From positions 1 to 9,258 of the forward strand of contig JACXUE010000049.1 in assembly GCA_014764075.1 (NCBI GenBank): 9,258 bases of DNA. Reading direction: 5' to 3'. Positions 1-6,318 of the stretch are shown one piece after another (within the stretch, counting starts at the first letter, position 1; the number at the start of each line of letters is the position of its first letter). The notes below the pieces were generated by a model, which searched no databases, was not told where the DNA came from, and saw only the letters and a list, made by a program, of their open reading frames with translations. Source of the stretch: Sulfuricurvum sp. (GTDB lineage Bacteria > Campylobacterota > Campylobacteria > Campylobacterales > Sulfurimonadaceae). A program made the translations under genes and the position numbers.

Positions 1-12
1 TGGGTGAAAAGC

Positions 13-44
13 GTTAAAAAAGCCAACTGCTTGGCTTTTTTAGC
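13..44. terminator. Strong intrinsic terminator, possibly bidirectional
   Basis: An 11-bp perfect inverted repeat (AAAAAAGCCAA at 16-26, TTGGCTTTTTT at 31-41) closes a 4-base CTGC loop and can be extended by a few more pairs to 13-44. The A-run on the left arm and T-run on the right arm make it usable from either strand. In the third + frame the window begins with a short open stretch ending at TAA 15-17, so this is probably the terminator of a + strand gene whose end lies at the window edge. Only four codons of that gene would be visible, so it is not listed as a CDS. Confidence 0.8.
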
Positions 45-190
45 TTTGGAACCGAGCCGATATGTGTTAGCATCGGCAAGGCTGTCCCTGATGCTTTGCA
101 GGCTATGAACGTAAAGTGCGTAACATCAGTAAGTAACCGACTTGACGTAGCTATAGGGGGTTATAGGTGTGACCTATACGTTTTCCTTAA
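45..190. other. Intergenic stretch with fold-prone sequence; possible small RNA
   Basis: No convincing gene lies here. Several inverted repeats are visible. GCCGAT 56-61 pairs with ATCGGC 72-77. TGATG 89-93 with CTTTGC 94-99 pairs with GTAAAG 111-116 and CATCA 124-128 (one G-T pair, a 7-base bulge). TATAGGT 162-168 pairs with ACCTATA 172-178 over a 3-base loop and is followed by CGTTTT. The last could be a weak terminator, which would make 45-185 a candidate small RNA. The + frame that is open from 18 to 236 has one ATG (105) giving 44 residues, with no ribosome-binding site and no recognisable family, so I do not call it. I recognise no known riboswitch, 6S, SRP, tmRNA or RNase P core. Confidence 0.25.
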
Positions 191-250
191 TTTTTTTAGG
201 AAGTATAGATTAATTTTGATAATTGATGAAATTTGAATTTGAGTTTTGGT

Positions 251-256
251 TATGAT
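251..256 (+). promoter_or_regulatory. Possible -10 box for the methyltransferase gene
   Basis: TATGAT lies in an AT-rich stretch about 27 bases before the methyltransferase ATG, leaving room for a short leader carrying AAAAGG (271-276). TTGAAT (233-238) is too close to be a standard -35, but Campylobacterota sigma-70 promoters often lack a clear -35. Weak evidence. Confidence 0.3.
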
Positions 257-282
257 ATCGGTAAAGATAAAAAAGGTATACC

Positions 283-885
283 ATGACTGAACGTTTTAAT
301 CAAGTCGCAAGTGAATGGGATAAAGGGGATATGCGCCAAAATATTGCCCATGCTGTCTTTCAAACCATTACCAGCAGAATTGCTTTATTAAATAATATGA
401 ATATTATGGATTTCGGTGCAGGGACGGGGCTGCTGAGTTTCAAAATCGCTTCTGTGGTCAAACGTATTGTCGGTGTCGATCTCTCAAAAAAAATGCTTGA
501 GCAACTTGAAGCCAAAAACAGTCCGACCCTCACCGTACAGCCGATTTGCCAAGATATTCTCAATACTCCATTGCAAGAGCAGTTTCACGGGATTGTAAGC
601 TCCATGGCGATGCATCATGTTGAGGACACATTTGCCCTTTTTGATACCTTTTATAAACATCTTAAACGAGACGGATTTGTCGCTATTGCCGATCTTGAAT
701 CCGAAGATGGATCCTTCCATTCTCATGGAAACGATGGGGTGTACCATTTCGGTTTCGATAGGGATAGTTTGCGGGAGACGATTGAAAAAGCAGGTTTTCA
801 ATTTGTCCGATTTCACCATGCTTATACCGTACAAAAAGGTGATAAAGATTATCCTATTTTTGTGGTGACGGCGACGAAAAAGTGA
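283..885 (+). CDS. Class I SAM-dependent methyltransferase
   Basis: This 200-residue cytoplasmic protein has the Rossmann-fold core of class I methyltransferases (Methyltransf_11/25 type). SAM-binding motif I is DFGAGTG at residues 43-49, followed by the acidic end of strand two, VGVDLS at 63-68, where the Asp normally binds the SAM ribose. A post-motif block with MHHVED at 110-115 and the GFVAIADLES strand near 131-140 completes the fold. The start is supported by AAAAGG six bases before the ATG. The N-terminus (FNQVASEWD) resembles the opening of UbiE/BioC-like small-molecule methyltransferases, but the substrate cannot be read from sequence. The gene stands alone: 131 bases separate it from ilvB and it follows a terminator. 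Family assignment is firm; function is unknown. Confidence 0.9.
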   Translation: MTERFNQVASEWDKGDMRQNIAHAVFQTITSRIALLNNMNIMDFGAGTGLLSFKIASVVKRIVGVDLSKKMLEQLEAKNSPTLTVQPICQDILNTPLQEQFHGIVSSMAMHHVEDTFALFDTFYKHLKRDGFVAIADLESEDGSFHSHGNDGVYHFGFDRDSLRETIEKAGFQFVRFHHAYTVQKGDKDYPIFVVTATKK

Positions 886-937
886 TAACAAGTGATTTAT
901 TGGAGAGGTTTTAACAAAACTTATAGCTAGTTTCTTT

Positions 938-967
938 TATAATCTCTTAATTTTTTTCGATTATATT
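938..967 (+). promoter_or_regulatory. Candidate promoter(s) of the ilvB-ilvN-lpxD cluster
   Basis: The 131-base gap before ilvB holds a perfect TATAAT at 938-943 and a second, weaker box TATATT at 962-967, both in T-rich DNA. No matching -35 is clear, as is common in Campylobacterota. Either would start a leader of about 45-70 bases. I found no leader peptide rich in Leu, Val or Ile codons and no terminator hairpin in the gap, so classical ilv attenuation is not supported. Confidence 0.45.
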
Positions 968-1016
968 GCTACACTCTTTTGTTCATGCAATAAAAATTCA
1001 ACAATAAGGAGACGAC

Positions 1017-2711
1017 ATGCAAATCAGCGGTGCGCAGATGGTTATCGAAGCACTTATCGCCGAGGAAGTCGAAGTGGTATTCGGTTACCCCGGCGGGGCG
1101 ATCATGAACGTCTATGATGAGATTTACAAACAGCGATCGTTTCAACATATCTTGACACGTCACGAGCAAGCGGCAGTACATGCCGCAGAGGGGTATGCAA
1201 AAGCAACCGGCAAAGTAGGGGTAGCGATGATCACCTCGGGACCCGGATTTACCAACGCTGTGACAGGTCTTGCGGATGCTTACATGGACTCCATTCCTCT
1301 TGTTGTGATCAGCGGTCAGGTGCCGATGTCGCTAATCGGTACCGATGCGTTTCAGGAGATTGATGCGGTCGGAATCAGCCGTTCGTGCACGAAACATAAC
1401 TATTTGGTGACCGATGCTGCCGATTTGCCGCGTATTCTCAAAGAGGCTTTTTATATCGCCCGCACAGGACGTCCAGGACCGGTTCATGTTGATATCCCTA
1501 AAGATGTCACCGCACAGATTGCCAAATTTGATTATTCCAAAGAGGTTGAGTTGGAGTCTTATAAGCCGACGACCAAAGGAAATGCGCGCCAGATCAAAAA
1601 AGCGATAGAGGCGATTGCCGCATCCAAGCGCCCGCTTCTCTATCTTGGTGGCGGTGTTATCAGTTCGGGTGCTGCCGATTTGGTTCGGGAATTTTCAAAA
1701 TTGACTCAAATTCCCGCTGTTGAAACATTGATGGCGCTAGGGACGCTCCGCTATGATGACCCGCTTCTGATTTCGATGCTCGGTATGCACGGATCGTATG
1801 CCGCGAACATGGCGATGAGTGAGACCGATTTGGTTATCGGGCTGGGCGCACGCTTTGATGACCGTGTTACTGGGAAACTCTCTGAATTTGCTAAAAATGC
1901 CCAAATTATCCATGTCGACATCGATCCGGCAAGCGTATCCAAATTGGTTCATGCCCACTTTCCGATTGTTGGGGATGTTAAAAATGTCTTGAAGCAAATG
2001 ATTTTGTTGGCGAGCAAGCAAGTTGATCCTGCACGATTTGAATCATGGCATAACACCATTGCCAATTTTAACAAGCTCCATCCTTTGTCGTACAAAGAGG
2101 AGGGAGATCGTTTGAAGCCCCAATGGGTTGTAGAGCGTATTGGTCAGCTTTTGGGTGACAGTGCAAATATTTCCACCGATGTCGGACAACATCAGATGTG
2201 GACGGCACAGTTTTATCCCTTTACCCGTCCACGCCAGTGGATTAGCTCGGGTGGCTTGGGGACGATGGGATTCGGATTTCCGGCAGCAATGGGTGTTAAA
2301 CGTGCCGATATGGAACGTGTCAGCATCAATATTACGGGGGATGGATCGATTTTGATGAATATTCAAGAACTGATGACGGCGGTCGAATATAAGCTTCCTG
2401 TTGTCAATATCATCCTTAACAACAACTTTTTGGGAATGGTTCGTCAGTGGCAAACTCTCTTTTATGACAAGCGTCACTCCCAAACCGACCTCTCGATGCA
2501 ACCCGATTTCGTCAAATTGGCTGAGGCGTTCGGCGGGGTAGGGTATCGCGTCAACACTAAAGAGGAATTTGATGCGGCTCTCAAAGATGCCGTTGAGAAA
2601 GACGTCGTTGCGATTATCGATGTCGTCGTTAACCGTTTTGAGAATGTTTTACCAATGGTTCCTGCGGGTGGATCACTCTTTAATATGATGCTAGAATATA
2701 AGGAGAAATAA
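1017..2711 (+). CDS. ilvB: Acetolactate synthase, large (catalytic) subunit
   Basis: This 564-residue thiamine diphosphate enzyme condenses two pyruvates to 2-acetolactate (valine and leucine route) or pyruvate with 2-ketobutyrate to 2-aceto-2-hydroxybutyrate (isoleucine route). The three domains of the family are visible. The N-terminal ThDP pyrimidine domain carries the catalytic Glu50 in LTRHEQAAVHAAEGYA. The central domain (about 190-330) has GLGARFDDRVTGKL. The C-terminal domain has the ThDP-Mg motif from GDGS at 441 to NNN at 468-470. GMVRQWQ at 473-479 contains Trp478, the residue linked to 2-ketobutyrate preference in this family. AAGGAG (1006-1011) lies five bases before the ATG. Length is normal. 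The stop overlaps the ilvN start by one base, so the two subunits are probably translationally coupled. The gene is also called ilvI in some genomes. Confidence 0.97.
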   Translation: MQISGAQMVIEALIAEEVEVVFGYPGGAIMNVYDEIYKQRSFQHILTRHEQAAVHAAEGYAKATGKVGVAMITSGPGFTNAVTGLADAYMDSIPLVVISGQVPMSLIGTDAFQEIDAVGISRSCTKHNYLVTDAADLPRILKEAFYIARTGRPGPVHVDIPKDVTAQIAKFDYSKEVELESYKPTTKGNARQIKKAIEAIAASKRPLLYLGGGVISSGAADLVREFSKLTQIPAVETLMALGTLRYDDPLLISMLGMHGSYAANMAMSETDLVIGLGARFDDRVTGKLSEFAKNAQIIHVDIDPASVSKLVHAHFPIVGDVKNVLKQMILLASKQVDPARFESWHNTIANFNKLHPLSYKEEGDRLKPQWVVERIGQLLGDSANISTDVGQHQMWTAQFYPFTRPRQWISSGGLGTMGFGFPAAMGVKRADMERVSINITGDGSILMNIQELMTAVEYKLPVVNIILNNNFLGMVRQWQTLFYDKRHSQTDLSMQPDFVKLAEAFGGVGYRVNTKEEFDAALKDAVEKDVVAIIDVVVNRFENVLPMVPAGGSLFNMMLEYKEK

Positions 2712-3187
2712 TGATAGACCAAACAGAACGTCGCGTTATTTCGGTCATTGTCATGAATGAAGCAAGTGTCCTATCTCGGATTGTTGGACTGTTTTCAGGG
2801 CGTGGATATAACATCGAATCGCTCACGGTCGCTCCGATTCCTGAGAGTAAATATTCTCGGATCACGATCGTAACCGCCGGATCGGTACGGGTCGTTGAGC
2901 AGATTACTAAACAGCTCCATAAACTGATCCCAGTTTTGAAAGTGTATGAGCATGCCGATTTGGTCGAAACCGAAATGGCACTTGTTAAAATCCCAATGAG
3001 TGAGTCCTTAGGTGATGTGGAGGCATTAACACATGCGTATAACGGACGTATTTTAGATGTTGGCAGCGATACGATGATTGTAATGGTATCGGATGAGCCC
3101 ATGAGGGTAAATCATTTTCTCGAAGCAATCAAACGATTCCATCCCAAAGAGATTGTCCGCAGCGGTTCGGTCGCGTTAGAGAGATAA
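2711..3187 (+). CDS. ilvN: Acetolactate synthase, small (regulatory) subunit
   Basis: This 158-residue protein activates the large subunit and, in the family, carries valine feedback inhibition. Residues 8-80 are an ACT domain (ISVIVMNEASVLSRIVGLF, then RGYNIESLTVAP). About 88-158 is the C-terminal small-subunit domain (LVKIP, GRILDVGSDTMIVMV, then EIVRSGSVALER). The ATG shares its A with the TAA of ilvB, and AGGAG in the last codons of ilvB is the ribosome-binding site. In the valine-site loop the residue matching Gly14 of E. coli IlvH (NESGALS) is Ser19 here (NEASVLS), which might alter feedback sensitivity. The gene is named ilvH in some genomes. Only six bases separate it from lpxD. Confidence 0.96.
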   Translation: MIDQTERRVISVIVMNEASVLSRIVGLFSGRGYNIESLTVAPIPESKYSRITIVTAGSVRVVEQITKQLHKLIPVLKVYEHADLVETEMALVKIPMSESLGDVEALTHAYNGRILDVGSDTMIVMVSDEPMRVNHFLEAIKRFHPKEIVRSGSVALER

Positions 3188-3193
3188 TATCGT

Positions 3194-4141
3194 ATGACAC
3201 TTAACGAGATTGCACTTTTTTTAGGGTGTGCGGAGATTGAAAATCATATTGAAATTACGGGGATGAATACCCTTAGTGAAGCTTCAGAGGGGGAGATCTC
3301 TTTTCTTTCAGATTCAAAATACGAAAAAGAGCTTCTGCAGACCCGTGCGTCTGCAGTGATTCTTCCTTCATCGAAATCGCATCTTCTTCCCGAGGGTGTC
3401 ATCGCCTTGGTTTCAGAAGAGCCGTATATGTCGGTTGCACTGTTGTCCAAGTATTTTGCCAAATCAATTGCGAGTTCCGATGTACCTCCAAGTATTGGAG
3501 AGGGGACAAAACTCTATCCAAGCTCTCACATTGAAAACGGTGTATGTATCGGTAAAAACTGTACAATTATGAGCGGTGTCTACTTAGGAACCGACGTGGT
3601 GATTGGGGATGATGTTATCCTTTATCCGAATGTCACAGTGTATCGTGATTGTGTGATTGGGAATCGTGTCATGATTCATGCAGGAACGGTGATTGGAAGT
3701 GACGGTTTCGGATACGCTCATACGAAATTGGGCGAACATGTCAAACTCTATCAAAACGGCAATGTAGTAATTGAGGATGACGTTGAAATTGGAGCCAATA
3801 CGACGATTGATTGTGCGGTTTTTGGCTCTACCGTTATTAAAAAAGGTGCCAAAATCGACAATCTGGTACAAATTGGTCATAATTGCATTGTCGGCGAACA
3901 CTCTATCTTAGTCTCCCAAACAGGTTTAGCGGGGTCTTCTACATTGGGACGAAATGTCGTTATGGGTGGGCAAAGTGCAACTGCGGGTCATCTGACTATC
4001 GCTCCGTTTACAACTTTGGCGGCTCGATCAGGCGTTACCAAAAGCATCGCTACCAAAGGGGTCTACAGTGGCTTTCCGTTAATGGAACATAAACTTTGGC
4101 TGAAATTACAGGCAAAACTTGCTAGAATGTTAGAATCTTAA
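3194..4141 (+). CDS. lpxD: UDP-3-O-acylglucosamine N-acyltransferase (lipid A synthesis)
   Basis: LpxD transfers a 3-hydroxyacyl chain from acyl carrier protein to the amino group of UDP-3-O-acylglucosamine, the third step of lipid A synthesis, at the cytoplasmic side. The 315-residue protein has the N-terminal uridine-binding domain (about 1-95, with SEGEISFLSDSKY), then a long left-handed beta helix of hexapeptide repeats (about 100-275), and a short C-terminal helix (LWLKLQAKLARML). The signature GSDGFGYAH (168-176) and the likely catalytic His229 in VQIGHNC fit the family; E. coli LpxD uses a His in the equivalent IAHN context. It is slightly shorter than E. coli LpxD (341). It starts six bases after ilvN with only a weak GAGAG ribosome-binding site, so it probably depends on the ilv transcript. 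I recall the same ilv-lpxD order in C. jejuni. Confidence 0.96.
   Translation: MTLNEIALFLGCAEIENHIEITGMNTLSEASEGEISFLSDSKYEKELLQTRASAVILPSSKSHLLPEGVIALVSEEPYMSVALLSKYFAKSIASSDVPPSIGEGTKLYPSSHIENGVCIGKNCTIMSGVYLGTDVVIGDDVILYPNVTVYRDCVIGNRVMIHAGTVIGSDGFGYAHTKLGEHVKLYQNGNVVIEDDVEIGANTTIDCAVFGSTVIKKGAKIDNLVQIGHNCIVGEHSILVSQTGLAGSSTLGRNVVMGGQSATAGHLTIAPFTTLAARSGVTKSIATKGVYSGFPLMEHKLWLKLQAKLARMLES
4120..4128 (+). promoter_or_regulatory. Candidate extended -10 inside the end of lpxD
   Basis: TGCTAGAAT is an extended -10 (TGnTAgaAT) about 30 bases before the start of the transglycosylase-like gene, and a well-placed AAAGGG ribosome-binding site follows. It could give that gene transcription independent of the ilv-lpxD message. 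No good -35 is seen and the site lies in coding DNA, so chance is possible. Confidence 0.3.
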
Positions 4142-4157
4142 GCTCAAAGGGATACGG

Positions 4158-4706
4158 ATGAAAATCGTAGCAGTAGGTTTGATGCTAATAGGAACGTTAC
4201 TGTACGCAGAAGATCGACCGACTGAGATTCGAATGCCCGACATCGTCCTCGATGCTATCAAGCATTGTGAATGTCTCAAAGAGAACGGAAAATGTAACCC
4301 TTATGTTATTCGTATTAATATTCCCAAAGAGGCTCAACGTGCAGCCGAGGCAGGATTTGCGATCAACGGTCATCTGATCAAATGCGGTTCTCCGGAGCAA
4401 TGTTCTCTTCAGGCTCAGGCTTTGATTGACGGCGGCATTACCAATATCGATTTAGGACCTTATCAAATCAATTACAAATACCATCCTAATCCGATCCTTC
4501 ATGAGTATTTCCAAGACGAAACAGCACGAGAACAAGCCAATTCGATATTGACCAAATTGGTGAAAAGTTTCGGCTACTCTTGGGAAACATTGGGGCGCTA
4601 TCATCACTCTCCGACTTCTGACGCTTCGCGCAACGCTCGTTATTACCGAAAAATGTACGCTTTTATCTATGGTGGAAGCGCAACAAAAGCAGAGGGTGCC
4701 GAATAA
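4158..4706 (+). CDS. Exported lytic-transglycosylase-like protein (divergent SLT fold)
   Basis: This 182-residue protein begins with a short signal peptide (MKIVAVGLMLIGTLLYA, cleavage probably after residue 17), so it should act in the periplasm. The body resembles the VirB1/SLT lysozyme-like superfamily, which cleaves peptidoglycan glycan strands. ENGKCNPYVIRIN (42-54) matches the family's catalytic segment ESGgNPyAigvN, making Glu42 the likely catalytic acid. IDLGPYQIN (97-105) matches the 'iGlmQIN' motif. GRYHHSP near 146-152 with ARYYRKMYAF matches the C-terminal Tyr-rich helix. Five Cys (37, 39, 46, 76, 82) in the mature part suggest disulfides. AAAGGG lies six bases before the ATG, and only 16 bases separate it from lpxD. 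Similarity is motif-level; it could be catalytically weak or have a structural role. Confidence 0.6.
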   Translation: MKIVAVGLMLIGTLLYAEDRPTEIRMPDIVLDAIKHCECLKENGKCNPYVIRINIPKEAQRAAEAGFAINGHLIKCGSPEQCSLQAQALIDGGITNIDLGPYQINYKYHPNPILHEYFQDETAREQANSILTKLVKSFGYSWETLGRYHHSPTSDASRNARYYRKMYAFIYGGSATKAEGAE

Positions 4707-4726
4707 CTTTCTCTTTTTAAGATTAC

Positions 4727-4748
4727 TTTAGCCAAAATCGGCTAAACT
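4727..4748 (+). promoter_or_regulatory. Hairpin with overlapping candidate -10 before the small protein gene
   Basis: TTTAGCC (4727-4733) and GGCTAAA (4740-4746) form a perfect 7-bp stem over a 6-base loop. It may be a weak terminator for the upstream cluster, although no proper T-run follows (only CTTTATT). The right arm also contains TAAACT (4743-4748) preceded by GGC, a plausible Campylobacterota -10 about 21 bases before the AGGAG of the next gene. Which role applies cannot be settled from sequence. Confidence 0.35.
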
Positions 4749-4778
4749 TTATTAAATTATCAGTTAATAGGAGTGTTT

Positions 4779-5000
4779 ATGAGTTCCGGTGTAACGATTG
4801 TCAAAGAGATTCCATTGGATGGCACTAAAAAAGGGGTTATCTCTATTAGCAAAGTGGATGAGCCTTACGGTGCGGGTAGTGACAATGTAGCCAGTATCGG
4901 AATTTCGCTATCCGGTGATGCAAAGAATCCAGAGTGGAAAGTTCATATCCCAATGGGAAATATCGATGCCGTAGTTGAAGCGTTGAAAAGTATCCAATAG
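4779..5000 (+). CDS. Small conserved-looking protein, 73 residues, function unknown
   Basis: I choose the ATG at 4779. AGGAG (4769-4773) sits five bases before it, whereas the in-frame GTG at 4773 overlaps that ribosome-binding site and cannot be the main start. The protein has no signal peptide or membrane segment. Its predicted layout is strands around VTIVKEIPLD, GVISISKV, ASIGISLSG and WKVHIPM, then a C-terminal helix (NIDAVVEALKSIQ). This strand-rich half plus terminal helix resembles the small single-stranded-DNA-binding PC4/YdbC fold, but no diagnostic motif is visible and this is only a guess. It has its own likely promoter and ends the + strand half, converging on aspC. Coding quality, the ribosome-binding site and position make it a real gene. 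Confidence 0.75.
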   Translation: MSSGVTIVKEIPLDGTKKGVISISKVDEPYGAGSDNVASIGISLSGDAKNPEWKVHIPMGNIDAVVEALKSIQ

Positions 5001-5027
5001 CTTTGTTTGAAGATTAGATGGGGCTCT

Positions 5028-5090
5028 CCGTTGGTGGTGAGCTCGTCGAACCATGAACTGTTTGTCCTTCGACTTGATCAGGGCGAACGG
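5028..5090. repeat. REP-like double palindrome between convergent genes
   Basis: The 98-base gap between the small protein gene and aspC holds a 63-base imperfect palindrome bounded by CCGTT (5028) and AACGG (5090), with TCGTCGAA (5043-5050) facing TTCGACTTGA (5068-5077). Each half also folds alone: about 5028-5060 and 5058-5090, with roughly 7 of 10 arm pairs and loops holding the TGAGCTCGTCGAA-type core. This matches the general form of a widespread family of extragenic repeats (cores like TTCGACAAGCTCA and GAACGG), in the tail-to-tail pair arrangement of REP/BIME elements. No T-run follows, so a standard terminator is not supported, though it may limit convergent transcription. Confidence 0.55.
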
Positions 5091-5098
5091 CAGTAGTA

Positions 5099-6265
5099 TT
5101 ATTTTCTTGAAGCTATAAATGTAGCGATACGTTTAATCCCCTCGCGAATACTCTCAATATCGGTAGCGAAACTAAAGCGAAAATATCCCTCAGAACCGAA
5201 GCCGACACCTGGAACGACCGCAATTCCTTGTTCTTCAAGCAACTCTTTGCAAAATTGCATTGAGTCGTTACTTATCTCTTTGATGTTGACAAACAGATAA
5301 AATGCGCCTGCAGGCGAGAGAACACTTAAGCCATCGATTTCATTAAATAGTTTTACCGCTTCGTCGCGGCGTGCTTTGAATTGTACGCGCATCGCTTCGA
5401 TATCGTTATCCGCTTCTCCATTTAGCCCGACAATAGCCGCTTTTTGGGTGATCGAGTTGATATTGGAGGTGCTTTGGCTTTGGAGTTTTTTCGTTGCTTG
5501 GATGATTTCGGTATTGGCAGCCGCCATATACCCAAATCGCCATCCGGTCATAGCTACCGATTTGCTAAGACCATTGATGGTTATGGTGCGCTGAAACATA
5601 TCATCGCTTACTGCTGCAGCGGAAGTAAATTCACCGTCATAGATCAGTTTTTCATACATTTCATCACTGGCTACAAGCACATTCGTCCCTTCAAGTACTT
5701 TGCCTAGCGCGATTAATTCTTCGCGAGTATAAACGGCACCGGTCGGGTTAGACGGAGAGGTCAAAACAAGCATTTTGGTTTTTGGAGTCAAAGCGGCTTT
5801 GAGTTGTTCGGGGGTGATTTTAAATCCGCTTGAATCTTCGGTCATAATCTCAACAACGCTTCCTCCGCAGTACATCACAAGTTCAGGATAGGTGACCCAA
5901 TACGGTGCCGGAATGATCACTTCATCCCCAGATTGAATTGTGCATACAAATAAATTGTAGAGAGAGTGTTTGGCCCCATTGTTGGCGATGATTTGGTTAG
6001 GTTTATAATCTAAGCCGTTATCACGTTTGAGTTTAAGAGCGATAGCCGCTTTGAGCTCGGGGATCCCATCAACTGCGGTGTATTTAGTGAAGCCGTCGTT
6101 GATCGCTTTGATTGCGGCATCTTTGATCACGTGCGGTGTATCAAAATCAGGTTCACCTGCGGAGAAGCTGAGGATGTTTTTCCCTTGTGCTTTGAGTTCT
6201 TGCGCTAATGTTGAAATAGCAATGGTAATCGATTCGGAGAGTGTATTGACGCGATCGGTTAACAT
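5099..6265 (-). CDS. aspC: Class I PLP-dependent aspartate aminotransferase
   Basis: This 388-residue cytoplasmic enzyme swaps amino groups between aspartate and 2-oxoglutarate and, in some members of this subgroup, also acts on prephenate. Fold type I landmarks are complete: GEPDFDTP near 37-44, TSPSNPTGAVY (169-179) with Asn173, SDEMYEKL with Asp201 and Tyr204, and the PLP Schiff-base Lys235 in NGLSKSVAMTGWRFGY with Arg243. Arg363 in YFRFSF is the likely substrate carboxylate anchor. The pattern is that of the bacterial Ib subgroup. Coding-strand AAGGG (6278-6274) lies eight bases before the ATG. It follows the GGDEF-EAL gene by 53 bases on the same strand but has its own promoter. Exact substrate range is inferred. 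Confidence 0.93.
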   Translation of the reverse strand: MLTDRVNTLSESITIAISTLAQELKAQGKNILSFSAGEPDFDTPHVIKDAAIKAINDGFTKYTAVDGIPELKAAIALKLKRDNGLDYKPNQIIANNGAKHSLYNLFVCTIQSGDEVIIPAPYWVTYPELVMYCGGSVVEIMTEDSSGFKITPEQLKAALTPKTKMLVLTSPSNPTGAVYTREELIALGKVLEGTNVLVASDEMYEKLIYDGEFTSAAAVSDDMFQRTITINGLSKSVAMTGWRFGYMAAANTEIIQATKKLQSQSTSNINSITQKAAIVGLNGEADNDIEAMRVQFKARRDEAVKLFNEIDGLSVLSPAGAFYLFVNIKEISNDSMQFCKELLEEQGIAVVPGVGFGSEGYFRFSFATDIESIREGIKRIATFIASRK

Positions 6266-6293
6266 GTGGTGTACCCTTGTAAAAAATTTGCGA

Positions 6294-6302
6294 ATTATAC
6301 CA
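6294..6302 (-). promoter_or_regulatory. Extended -10 promoter of the aminotransferase gene
   Basis: On the minus strand the sequence reads TGGTATAAT, a perfect extended -10, about 29 bases before the aspC ATG. It lies in the short gap after the GGDEF-EAL stop codon. No strong -35 is seen, which an extended -10 can tolerate. It suggests aspC is transcribed independently of the signalling operon upstream. Confidence 0.6.
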
Positions 6303-6318
6303 TGTACGGAATTAAATT

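Noticed and set aside
89..116. Hammerhead-ribozyme-like CTGATG...GAA pattern
   Set aside because: The core CUGAUGA is broken (C in place of the last A), and the enclosed bases do not form the needed stem II.
105..236. A 44-codon + strand ORF starting at ATG 105
   Set aside because: It has no ribosome-binding site and no recognisable family, lies in hairpin-rich DNA, and runs into AT-rich promoter-like sequence.
484..891. Long minus-strand ORF opposite the methyltransferase
   Set aside because: It is antisense to a gene with clear motifs, and its product shows no domain or ribosome-binding site.
880..896. Direct repeat AAGTGAT x2 at the end of the methyltransferase gene
   Set aside because: It is seven bases long, partly coding, with no third copy; chance is likely.
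886..1016. ilv attenuator or leader peptide upstream of ilvB
   Set aside because: No short ORF with runs of branched-chain codons and no terminator hairpin were found in this gap.
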